Positions 24,601 through 34,600 of a DNA stretch of 64,000 nucleotides are shown here, piece after piece. Source of the stretch: Paenibacillus phytohabitans (lineage in GTDB: Bacteria > Bacillota > Bacilli > Paenibacillales > Paenibacillaceae); assembly GCF_013141775.1 (NCBI RefSeq), contig NZ_WHOB01000012.1, positions 186,001-250,000 of the forward strand. Reading direction: 5' to 3'. The stretch's first letter is position 1; every line of letters starts with the position of its first letter. The position numbers and the translations under genes are program-made. The notes beneath the pieces were generated by a model. It searched no databases, was not told the origin of the DNA, and worked only from the letters and a program-made list of their open reading frames with translations.

Positions 24601-25582
24601 GGGCTACCGCTTCCCCGCTATGGATTCCTTTCCGGTTCAGCGCGTTCACCCAACGATTAACACGCTGATTCAACCCCGAGTAATTCATGACTTCTTCAGG
24701 TGTAATGATTGCCTCAGCATTTGGTGTTCGGAGGACTTGTGCTTCGAACATCTCGATTACATTTCCGTTCGAATGCATTGGTTGGCCTGAAGCATATTGA
24801 TCTAATACTATTTTGCGTTCTTCTTCAGAAAGCCATGAGCACTCCGCAGCCGGTCGATCCGGATACGCGGTAAGCTCCTGCAGGAGATGAATAAATTGAG
24901 CCGCCAATCGGTCAACTGTACTTTCAGGCCAATATCGGCTTGATCCGCACAGCTTAATGTGCAGGTGCTCTCCCATCAGCTCGATCTCTATAAGCAATCC
25001 GGTAACATCCGCTTCGATGTTCGCTTCCATCTCACCATGAAGCTCTCTCATCCCTAACCGGATATGGCGAAGAAACGAATAATCCCGGTCATGGATTACC
25101 TTCATATCCGCAATGACCTTATCCATCGGGAAGTCTGCGTTTCGAAAAGCTTCCGTGTAAGTGTCCATCACCTCATTCAGCCATTCACGAAAGGAACTCT
25201 TTCCCGGCTTCTTATCAATTAGAGGAATCCATTGAGCTTCAGACAGGTCTGAACTGGCAGCAATGCGTATACGATTCGGGCAGGCCACAGTAACCGAGCT
25301 TCCGTCTGTATATCTATGAATCAGGCATTTCAAGGCAGCAAGTATGATCAGATATAACGCCTCCGGGGAATTACCGCTCATCCGAAACAGTCTTTCTCCG
25401 AGCTCAGAGGGTATACTGGACTCGGCTTTGTGAATCTTAAAGGGTAGTTCCATCCGTGGAACGGAAAGTGACAGCAGCGGTTCTTCTTCCTGCAGATCCA
25501 GCATTTTTTTAAGCCAATATTTCTTTTGTTTTCTAAGTTCAGACCCTGCCGGAATTTCATGTGTCCATTCACCCTTATTCAT
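18614..25582 (-). CDS. Non-ribosomal peptide synthetase: (half C)-A-T-C-A-T-C
   Basis: A 2322-residue NRPS. Order: a C-terminal-lobe-only condensation stub (about 15-255, no HHxxxDG); A1 (about 265-770, 'IIYTSGTTGTAKG' near 421); T1 ('HAGGHSLKA', Ser near 805); C (about 870-1290, 'HHIISDG' near 990); A2 (about 1310-1800); T2 ('EHGGDSLSA' near 1838); and a terminal C-like domain (about 1900-2322, 'HHALSDG' near 2062). There is no thioesterase, reductase or epimerase. Hand-read ten-residue codes: A1 DGTITAEIVK, nearest to a known Tyr code (DGTITAEVAK), and A2 DAWTIAAVCK, a Phe code (GrsA is DAWTIAAICK). It follows the hybrid synthase by 23 bp, with GGGAGAGGGATAA before the ATG, and adds the last two predicted residues. 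Confidence 0.92.
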   Translation of the reverse strand: MNKGEWTHEIPAGSELRKQKKYWLKKMLDLQEEEPLLSLSVPRMELPFKIHKAESSIPSELGERLFRMSGNSPEALYLIILAALKCLIHRYTDGSSVTVACPNRIRIAASSDLSEAQWIPLIDKKPGKSSFREWLNEVMDTYTEAFRNADFPMDKVIADMKVIHDRDYSFLRHIRLGMRELHGEMEANIEADVTGLLIEIELMGEHLHIKLCGSSRYWPESTVDRLAAQFIHLLQELTAYPDRPAAECSWLSEEERKIVLDQYASGQPMHSNGNVIEMFEAQVLRTPNAEAIITPEEVMNYSGLNQRVNRWVNALNRKGIHSGEAVALFLDRGSEAAVAILTVLKIGACFLPADINSPGERIRFMFADVGVKRVITQHRYADNPLFTGIEVIECEDLDAEWEEREVYPPVTGESPAYIIYTSGTTGTAKGVAVSHRGLANSIHWRREEYRLDEHDRTIQLFSYSFDGFLTAFFTPLVSGANVFMANEIQVKDPLRLKQLLIVHQITHFICVPALYRLLLEQIKENDGLRLRIVTLAGERITPVLVRESRCQLPDVEIVNEYGPTETSIVALCKREVYPSEHIAIGRPIANMKAYLLDDRLEPVPRGIAGELCLSGPGLAEGYLNRPDLTAQAFVPHPFIPGERIYRTGDMGKWTEDGEIICLGRKDAQVKLRGYRIELSEIESRLAAYPGVQSAAVLCEEEDGVPARIVAYLECDSVQAKELREQLRSELPHYMIPARYFRVERMPLSENGKIDRKSLLLLEDPADLDAEIREPENETERRLSDIFSDVLQVSKVSTDVSFFHAGGHSLKATMLMSRIHKTFGVEIGIDDIFELQTIRALAASIAEQGTAAYHPVTPAAPAGDYPLTSAQKRMYALQNLEPQSVAYNMPEALIVEGDLDQERLSDAVCNLIKRHEVLRTTFKMISGEPIQVIHDEYPFILDVSTPQTANPETEISRFMRPFDLGALPLFRIGLRHLGNRKHLLLIDLHHIISDGASVGLFIKELAELYNGQALTEAPLQYKDYAVWQLLGKERDEVKQQEKYWLEQFETGVPVLNLPYDYSRPKLKSMKGSRVSFTIDAARTASLKKAASGRGATLFMILLSAYHLLLAKLSGQEDIVIGSPVSGRTQAELEMTMGMFVNVVPLRNMSSQELTFTSFLEAVKRSTLGAFEHQAFQLEDLAHSLGASRDPGRSPLFDTMFVLQNMPENRFDFRGLHFTHYGIEHSVSKFDLTLAGFEGGDGILYFDLEYCSHLFAKQTVEHFADYFKHIVQTVLDQPGIRLSDITLLQREQLLQHWSSFGNVHAAEQPVLTFPEQVICAAERYPHHDALRMGESRMTYSTLVNRVEQRANGLIRSGIGSQMVVAVRLERSFEMIISFLAVLRSGAVYLPIDPAFPAERAEYMLQDARAALLITDQDEDQRLAFDGETILISELDGPASSLDIPVRRPQMNSLAYIIYTSGTTGKPKGTALEHGGLANLPFYFQSSLGVGPDDRIIQFAPCTFDASIWEFVMALSAGATLCLIPKETIGDPEQLEQYAEELCVTVATLPPAYMARLRPEHLPGMRLIITAGSEPSAVLLSRWCLHMRVVNAYGPTEASVCATACEVTEDLQSAAVPLGTPIPNVRICIVDSAMNLLPPGVTGELCISGIGLAREYLNQPEITARQFVTLDMPGFERMYRTGDLIKQLTDGSILYLGRADNQLKIRGCRVEPREVEAQLLRMNGVESAAVLPKRQSGGEQVLAAYYTGDSAPEPKEIKALLTGRLPDYMVPVFILKLSALPLTRNGKIDTEELQRLSVNGPTSDIVKRPPANDYEAAILNVFRAVLDTDGIGPDDHFSEHGGDSLSAMKAVFLLKEKELFVEVRDLLLQQTAAALSHCVLQRLSESSFYEPRAGQTKSDSLKQSIGNDTGVTPELTEMLRLLEDQQQDYAACLHECTVISHIPVNAVQAMHLQRSENVGAVIPVPLGLSLEDIHLAVLRIIQEQDMLRVFLAGENRRSWVLLDRPKQIILPFIKVRGAAAGEQMKQLIHEQYYTPFDYDIPGSLLYRFALIEDVTNNNKVLVYASHHALSDGLSCSLIAESLFQQSPSAPAGRPATGYPDFVRLLENGPQDISLMELEQRFELLSYRQLSTELEHKTSHFQKGSSSFSLNYKLSSEQPEDGWHTVLQLLMILGREFLQMDRLPVRLISAGRRYGRETFYHVAGNFTDYIPLVLSAAEPAGQTLHRIRNLTQAAGDHFIRFADLEDNAAEQGIMLNYFGAMQADKDEEWMPEGGPSIDEMAMHYGISCYVRHEENMLKVHIALPFQRDVETLKLRLADNALRESLS

Positions 25583-25605
25583 ACACTTATCCCTCTCCCG
25601 TTTGG

Positions 25606-28600
25606 CTAGAAATGAAATTCAATGACACTTCCGCTTTGCCCCTTGTCCTCCGCCTCTTCCGGCAGATGTTCAAGGACGATATCCTGCAATGAAACTTCTG
25701 GATACGCTGTAACCTTCTCCAGAACAGTCATCAATGATGCAAGCCAGAAGCGGAGTTCTCCCTCGTCGAAGGCAGACCGGTTATAGACAAATTTAATCGT
25801 GAGACCGTCAAGAGGCTCCACAACAAGGTTGAAATCGTAATTCGTATGCGCGTGCCACTCATAATCCACCAGTTCAAGACGGTCCGGTAATTCCAGCTGA
25901 AGCGGATAATTTTCAAAAATAACGACATGGTTGATACTCGTCCCTCCTCCAGCACTCTGGACAGCTGATAGCGGCAGATAAGAAAAGGGTTCTTTGTCTA
26001 GCATTTCTCTTTGAAGCCGGTAAGCCAGCTCAAGAAACGAGCCGGTTCCGTCTTTGACCCGTACAGGAACAGTGTTAATGAATAAACCTGTCATTTGGTC
26101 AATGTCTTGGACCTCCGGTGTCCGTCCGGAAACAATTGTACCAAACAGAATGTCATCGGCATCATTCAGCTTCTGAAGAACTACAGCCCATGCAGCCTGG
26201 AACAGATTATTCAGTGTTATGCTGCGTTCGGCGGACAGCCGGCTAAGGTCCTTATACAGTTTGCTGCTCAGAGCTTCCTTCAGCTCGCCTTGACAGTAAG
26301 GTGTACTGTTTGCTCCGGTCTCTTTCGGCAGTAAATTCTTGTTGCCGTAACCAGACAGATAAGCTCTCCAATAAGCCTCAGCTTCCTGCCGTTCGCTGCC
26401 CTCAATCCATTCAATGTAATCGCCGTAAGCGGGAGCCGGCCGGACATGGGCGGAATGTGAACGCTTGGAAGCGTAGAGACTGAACCATTCCCGAAGAATC
26501 AGACCTACACTCCAGCCATCAAGCAAAATATGATGAAAGCTCCAGACGAGGATGTGTTCGTCATGGCCCGTATGGATCAGCGCCGCTCTAACAGGAATTT
26601 CCCCTGTTACCTCAAACCGTTTGCTTAAATCCTCTTCAAGAAATTGATTCAGGGCTATATCTACTATGCGAAATGCGGCCTCCCAGCTCTTCGCGACAAT
26701 TTGAAGCGGACGATTAAGTCCCTGCACAACGAAGCTTGTCCGTAGAATATCATGACGATCCGTGAGTATTTGGAAACAGCTCCGCATCCGCTCCGGGTCA
26801 AGGACACCTTTCAGCCTGATTACGCATTGCTCGAAATAGGCTGGAGAACCGGGATAGCGAAGGTGATGAAACAGCATGCTCTCCTGCATAGGTGACAGCG
26901 GATAGGCCTTATGGAAATCAACACTGGAGACTGTGTGAAGCGCAGCTAGCTCAGCCTCTGAAACAAGCCTTGACTGCTGTGGCTCCGTATACGGGACAAT
27001 GTATTCGCCGCCTGATGACAGCAGTAATTCCAACCCGGTTAAGAAATCTTTAAGCAAGGCCAACATTGACTCTGCTCCAAACCCATGCCGGTTGTAATCC
27101 ACCTCGATAAGCAGCCTCTGATCCTTCATTATTGCGTTAAGCACAACCGGGAATGGGCGTTCCGACTCCGGGCTCTCCGTTCCGTGCATAGAAAGATCTG
27201 ACACCCGGAATAAAGAGCGGTAGGCCTCATCATTCAGTTCACCCATATAGTTAAAGCAAAGCTCGGGAAGTATATTTAGTATCTTATGTTGTGTTTTTAT
27301 ATTTTCCTCAGCATATTTAATGGCGTTATACCCCGCGCCTTTGTTCGGAAGCTGTTGAAGCTCGCTGTGCAGCTGAGCTGCATACCCGGCCGGCTCCGCA
27401 GCTGCAGCGGCGTTAAGATATACGGGATAATGTGATGTAAACCAGCCTACTGTCCGTGTGTAATCCGGATGTCCGGCTAACGCCTCTCGCCCATGTCCCT
27501 CCAGGTGTACCCATATACCGTCTTTAACGCCGGTGCAGGAAACCGCATATCCCCATGCAGTGAGAAGTAAAGCAGGGATATCCCCTCCGCAGCGTAAGGC
27601 CGAATTCTTAATCAGCGCTGTAGCCGATTCGGTAAAATGAAGCACCGAGACTTCCGCGTCACGAACCGTTCCGTTTCCGGTGGCAAGGTCTCTTGGGAGC
27701 TGCGACGCGGGCCGCAAAGATTGTTCCACCCAATAGATCAGTTCACGCTGCGCTGTTTCGCTGCTGGTGTATTGTTTCATCATGTTCACATAATGTTTAT
27801 ACGAGTTGGTCTTATCGGGAAGCTTGGGTTCCCGCTTGTTCTCGAGAGCGGTATAGATGTCGTAGAAATCGTCCAGTAAAATCCGCCAGGATACCGCATC
27901 TGTCACCAGATGGTGAACAATCAGCGTTAATGCGTCTTCCTCCGGGGTTCTCCAGAGAATTACCTGAACCAGCGGACCGTGCTCCAGATTGATGGCTTGA
28001 TGAGCTGTCTCGATCCACCGTTCTCGGTCAGCGAAGCCTGCCTGTATTGTCTCCGGGTCTGCTGTTTCTGAATAGCCGCCTGTGCGGAACCCGAAAGCCG
28101 GACTTTCTTTTCGTTGACACCGCTGCCGAATCCCCCCGGCGGTCTGTTTGAATGTCATTCGCAATGCATCGTGATGACAGATCAGTCTTTCCAGCGTCTG
28201 CCGGGTTAGGTCTTCGTCAAACCGGCCGGGACGGTTCAAGGTTATGCTCTGGTTCCAATGGTTCATATCTGTAAAGGATTGATCAAAAAACCAGCGCTGA
28301 ACCGGAGCTAAAGGTACCTCGCCTTCCATCGGTCCTTGCTCTGTATCCTGCTCAGTTTGTTTCAGTAAGGTAAGCTGAGCGATTCTGCGCACAGTCTGTC
28401 CGCGCATAATATCTCCGATGTCGACGCGGTAGCCTTTCTTCTTCATTTGAGCGGCGATTTGGATCGCTTTAATGGAATCCCCGCCTGCTTGAATAAAATC
28501 GTCATCCGTCCGGACATCGGAGACCCTTAGAACGGAACGCCAGATGTCCAAAAGCTCTGTTTCAACCTGATTCTGAGGCAATCCTGCTTCCTGTTCATGA

Positions 28601-31600
28601 CGCATTCCGCGTACCGCTTCCGGCAGGCCCTTAATGTCCAGCTTCCCGTTGGCGGAAAGGGGCAGCCTGTCCAAACGGATATACCCGGACGGAAGCATGT
28701 ACAAAGGAAGCTGAGCAGACAAAAACGCCGTCAACTGCTCAGAGGTTAGCTTATTATCCGATGTGTAGTATGCGTAAAGACGCTTGCTGCCGTCTGCTTC
28801 CGGTTGGCCAATGACCGCCGCCTCCCGGATTAGGGGATGCTCCAGCAGCAGGTTCTGTATTTCTCCGGTTTCAATCCGGAATCCGTTGATTTTCACCTGG
28901 TCATCTAATCTGCCCATGTATTCCATGATGCCTTCCGGCAGCCAGCGTACGAGATCTCCTGTGCGGTACACGCTTCCCGTTTCTCCGAACCATCCGGAAG
29001 CAAACCGCTCTTGTGTCAGCTCTGGACGGTTCCGGTAGCCTCTGGCTACTCCGGCACCGGCAATACAAAGCTCTCCTGGAAGGTGCCTGGCCTGCAGCCG
29101 GCCCGCAGTGTCAGCGATATACAGCCTGATGTTGTCTATCGGTATTCCAACCGGGACCTGACTTCGCTTCCCGGCAGGGTTGAACTGGTGGATCATGCAT
29201 CCGACGACCGTTTCTGTCGGACCGTATTCGTTGTAAATCTCTGTTCCGGGACCAAACAGCTTCAGGATCTCTGCCGCAGCAGAGGATTCCAGCGCTTCTC
29301 CTCCCACAATGAAGCGTCTCAACCCCGAACGTCTTGTATCGTATAAATGAAGCAGCTTTAAATGAGAGGGCGTCAGTTTTACAATCCTGGCCTCGCCTTC
29401 GCAAATGATCCGCTCCAGCGCACTTTCCACCGGTTCCGGATAGACTATGATTCGGTTGCCTGACACAAGCGGTGTGAACATCGAGGTCACCGTCAGATCA
29501 AAGGAGATGGAGGAATACAGGGGAAAGGCGAGCTCATCGCCCCTAATATACGTCCGATCCGCCCAGCATATATAATTGGTTAATCCTCTATGCTCTACCA
29601 TGACGCCTTTAGGTTTACCTGTTGAACCGGATGTGTACATAATGTATGCAAGATTATCCGGGCCGCTCATTTGCTCCGGATTCTCCGGCGGTATTTGCCC
29701 GTCTGCCATCGCCTCTGAAGCCTGAATTACCAGTCCTTTATATTCAGCCAGTTCAGCATATGACCCGTCCGCAATGACACAGCCCGTTCCGCTATCCGAT
29801 AGAATATAGGAAATCCGCTCCTTCGGGTATACAGGATCAATCGGTACATAACAGCCGCCAGATTTCCATATTCCGAGAATTGCAGCAACCAGTGCCGGGC
29901 TGCGGTGCATAACCAGTCCGACAGGAACTTCGGTGGATACGCCATTGTTGTGAAGACGTGCTGCCAGACGGTTCGCGTTGTCATTGATTGCGGCATAGGT
30001 GAAATGCTGACCTTCACAGGAGACCGCGACCGCATCCGGCGTCCGGAGAACCTGCTCCTCAAAGAGTCTGTACACCGGCTTGTCTTCCGGATATACAACT
30101 GTCGTCCGGTTATTCCCGTGCAGCAATTGCTCCCTTTCCAGTGAAGACAGAAGCTCAATGTCCGATACATGGATGTCCGGCTGAGCGGATACCGTTTCAA
30201 GGATGGTCAATAGTTGGCTGCCCATAGCTTCGATGGTTAAGGGATCGAATAATGCCGTGCTGTATTCCAGCAGCAGCGTAAGCTGATCCGTTGTCTCTAC
30301 CGCTTCAAGCGTCAAATCAAACTTGGCGGTCCGGCTTTTCTGCTCCAAGGCGGTGAAGTTCGTATGTCCAACCTGCATGGTCCGGGTTCCTACCGCAGTA
30401 TGTTGATATAAGAAGACTGTATCGAACCATGGGTTTTGGCCGATCCCTCTGCTGGTGTCTGGAGAAATTTTCAGCCGTTCCAGCGGATATTCCTGGTGGC
30501 TGAACGCTTCAAGCGTTTCGGTTTGAACGTCCTGGAGCAGACCGGAGAAGAGCTGGTCTCTTTTTAAGGTATGCCTTAGCGGAATTGTATGAACAAACAT
30601 TCCCGGAACCCGTTCAATGTCTTGGTGTACCCGGCCCGAGACGGAAGTCCCAATGACCAAGTCCTCCTGATTGGCATAGCTGGAGAGCAGCAGATAAAAT
30701 GCCGACAACACATAGTTATATAAGGTGAATCCGTTCCGAGCCGTATAGTTTCTGATATCCTTAAATAATCCGGACGGCAGGCTGACCGCGTAACGCTCAC
30801 CCGCTATGCTGCGAACTGGGGATCGGGGGTAGTCGGTAGTCCAAGCCAGCCGCGGAAGGTCTCCTTCAAGTTTCCGCCTCCAGTATTTTTCGCTTTCCCG
30901 CATATATCCGGCACCTGCTCTGCCAAGCAGCCACTGGGAATAATCCTTATGATGAAGCAGAGGCTCAGGGAGATCTTCTCCACTGTATAAACGGATCAGC
31001 TCTTCGAACAGAATGGTGGCTGAAATACCATCCGCAATCAAATGATGCATATCCATCAGCAGAAAAGCCGCGCCGGGTTGTGATTCATTCAACCATATTT
31101 CAATCCGCAGCAAGGGTTCAGCTTCGAGGCTAAACGGTCTTACGGCATTCAGAATCTGAGCCTTGGCCTCGCCGGCTGTACATGAGCATGTATGAACAGG
31201 AATCCCGAGGTGTGCCTCCCGGTGAATGGTTTGTACCGGCCCGTCCTCTTCCAGATGAAAAGAGGTGCGGAGAGGTTCGTGCCGCTGAACCAGTTTATGT
31301 GCAGCCTCTTGCATGCGGCCGATATCAAGAGAGCCCTCCACTTCAACCAGTCCGGTAATGTTGTAGGCAGTTCCTGCTCCGCCCATTCGCTCCTCTGCGA
31401 ATATGGAACGTTGCTCCGGTGACAAAGGATAGGATTCTGCCTCTTCCGCTACGGGGATATGGGTTCTTGAACTCCTTGATCTTCCGTCCAGGGCTGCGGC
31501 GAAAGTGGCAATCGTCGGGTGCTGGAACATAAGATTAAGAGGCACGATAATACCCAATTCCTTCTCCAGCTTCGCCACAATAATGGTTGCCGCCAGTGAA

Positions 31601-34600
31601 TTGCCGCCTGAGAGAATAAACGGGTCATGAATTCCGATGTTTTTGAGTTTAAGCACTTCCTGCCATATCCTTAGAATCAGCTCTTGTACCGGCGAAGCTG
31701 GAGGCTCAGGAGATGACTCTCGGCTCTTGCCATAGCCGGACAAACGCTCATAATCTGTTTCGCCGGCTTCATTTTGCGGTAGAATGCCTTCGATAGGGTA
31801 CCATTTGGCAGGCACTAACGATTGTGGCAGAACCTTTTCCGCATATTTAGTTCCTGCATACTCATTCCGTTGCTGTCCGTCTTTGTATTCATAAAAGGCG
31901 GTTAACAGTTTGGACCCCGCAACTTCCGGTCCCGGTATCACCGCAATGTCCGAGGAGCCAATCGCCTTTAGCAGTGCCTCAATCCGGTCCAAATGAACCC
32001 GGTAACCGCCGACACAGATGAGTCGATTCATCAAACCGAGTATTTGTATGCCGCCTTTACCCTGCCTGACAGCGGCCATTTCTGTCGGAATCTCGTCACA
32101 GAGGTCCGCGCGTATCAAGCAGAGCTGACCCGGTACGCCCGCCAGACAAGGCACTCCATCATCATCTCGGACGGTTCCGGTTAACCCGGCATACGCTTCT
32201 TGCTTCATTCCGGATCCCGGAAGGATCGTTTCGGGTTCCCCTGCAGAGGTTACATCATGCAATGCCAGAGTTTCTCCTCCGTCCGAAACGATCTCTTCGA
32301 GGAGACGGCAGTAAGCCTCTATCCACTCTAGGGCAGTATCGCTGACGGATAAGGTATCTCCCATCTCCCATTCCAGAACCAGCTCATGTTCCATTTCCAG
32401 CACATTCAGACTGAACGGATATTTAATGCTGGAAGACGGAGACGATTCCAGGCCTGCTTCCATATCTCCGAAATAAAATGCGGAAGGCTTGTCAAAGTTA
32501 AAGATTGTACGAATTACAGGAGGCTGAAGTGAAATTCCGGCTATACTCAGATTTTTTACAATATCCGCATAGGAACAATGTTGGTATTCCAGACATTCGA
32601 GAAGCTCTTTTCTCATTTGGGAGACGTAGTCCCCGAAACGGGCTGTTCGTGGAATGCTGCTGGCAAACGGAAGCAGATTCACGCACTGTCCTATCAAATG
32701 CGGAGCGCCCATCGCCAGCTGGCCGGATACCGGAATACCGACGGTAATATCCCGGCTTCCGGTCAATCTGGAGAGCAGAATATTATAGGCGGCCAGCATC
32801 AGCATAAACAGCGAAGCTCCGCTGCGTTTTCCGGCAGCCCGGAGCTCAGAGGTCAGCTGCGAACCGATAGTTATGCAGCATTTCTTCCCCAATCGGGCAG
32901 TTGAATGTCCGATTCCGCCTGTGGGAAAGGACAGATCCGGAAACGGAGATTCAAGCCGGGCCCTCCAGTAATCCCGGGCAAGGCGAATATCCGCTTCGGG
33001 GATTGTCCGCTGCCACTCTGCGAATGCGGAGAAGGGTACAGGTGCAGGAGGATTATACGCTCTGATTCCCGAGTAATATCCAGCGATTTCCTCCACAATA
33101 CGCAGGATAGACCAGCCATCCGCGGCAATATGATGAGCCCGGACAATAAACCTGTGCTCCCCGGGCCCGGAATGGAGCAGACCGAACCGGATGAGGGGGC
33201 CACTCGTCAAATTAAAAGGGTCACTTATTCCGGGAAGCAGCTTCCAAAGTCTGCTTGTATCCTCAGGGTATCTGCCCGTCTCCTCTTCATACCAGCCATA
33301 GTATTGATCAGCTTCACCGGCGGAACCGATAATCTGTAGGCTGCCGTCTTCGGCAAAACGGGTCCTCAGCATCTCATGTCTGCCGATAACTTGCCTGATT
33401 GCGGCCCGCAGCCGGCCTACATCTAACGAACCATGCAGCCTTAATACGGCGGTTTCTGCATAAGCTTCACTGGTGTCCGGGTCCATCTGTGAAACGAACC
33501 AAAGCTGCCGCTGTTCTTCAGTCAGCGGGATAGACTTAGTCTCCCTTTTAGACATTGGCCGCTCCGGAAGCCTCTTTCCACCTTCCGGGGGCGGTGAAGG
33601 CGGAAGAAAACCGCCCTCGCGCAGCTCTCGTACGCTGTCTATGAACGCGTTCACAATCTGTTCAATGTCCTCCATCGTATGTGAGAGCGACAAGAAGCAA
33701 TTCCGGCCTTCCCAAATGTATATCCCCTTCTCCACTAATAGATAGTAGAGCAACTCTGCATCCGATTTTTGTACCACCCGAAACAGCGAACCGAAACTTA
33801 CTATGGAAAGAGGCACCTGCTCCGATTCGAAAAAAGCGTTTAAGGTATCGGCAAGCCACAGTGTCTTCCGGTTCAACTCTTCCTGCAAGGCGGGACCTTC
33901 CTCTTGCAGCCGCCGCAGGACTGCAAGGGAAGCATTCATCGCCAGCGGGTGCTGGCAGAAGGTTCCTGCCACAAATGTTCTCCGTTCCTCCTGCAAAGGC
34001 ACGGAGTCGTCACCAAACGTCCACATGCCTCCATCTATGCAATCCAAAAACTCGGAGCTGCCCGAAACAATCCCAATAGGCAGACCTCCGCCCGCGATTT
34101 TACCGTACACGGCCATGTCGGCCCGGATTCCAAACCAGGCTTGTGCGCCGCCGGGGTGAATTCGGAATCCGGTAATCACCTCGTCAAAGATTAGCGCAAT
34201 GCCGCATTGTGTGGTCAAGGAACGAAGCTCTTTCAGGAAACCTGCGGGCTGCAAGTCCGGTTTCCGGCTCTGAACCGGCTCCACCAGAACGGCTGCCAAC
34301 TCATTGGCATGCTGCTTAATGATGTGAAGAGAATCAGGATGGTTATAATTCAGCACGATAACCTCCCCTATCATGCCGGATGGAATTCCCGGTGCGATAG
34401 GTGTTGCTGTACCATCCGTTCCGGTGCTCATCGCCAGTACACCATCGAAAGTCCCATGATACGATCCGGAGAAGATGGCGATTTTGGGTCTGCCTGTAGC
34501 TGCCCGTGCCAAGCGGGCGGCAACCATAATCGCTTCAGTTCCAGAATTGAAAAATGCTGAGCGTTCCATTCCTGTAAGCTCTTTTATGGCTAGAGCCACT

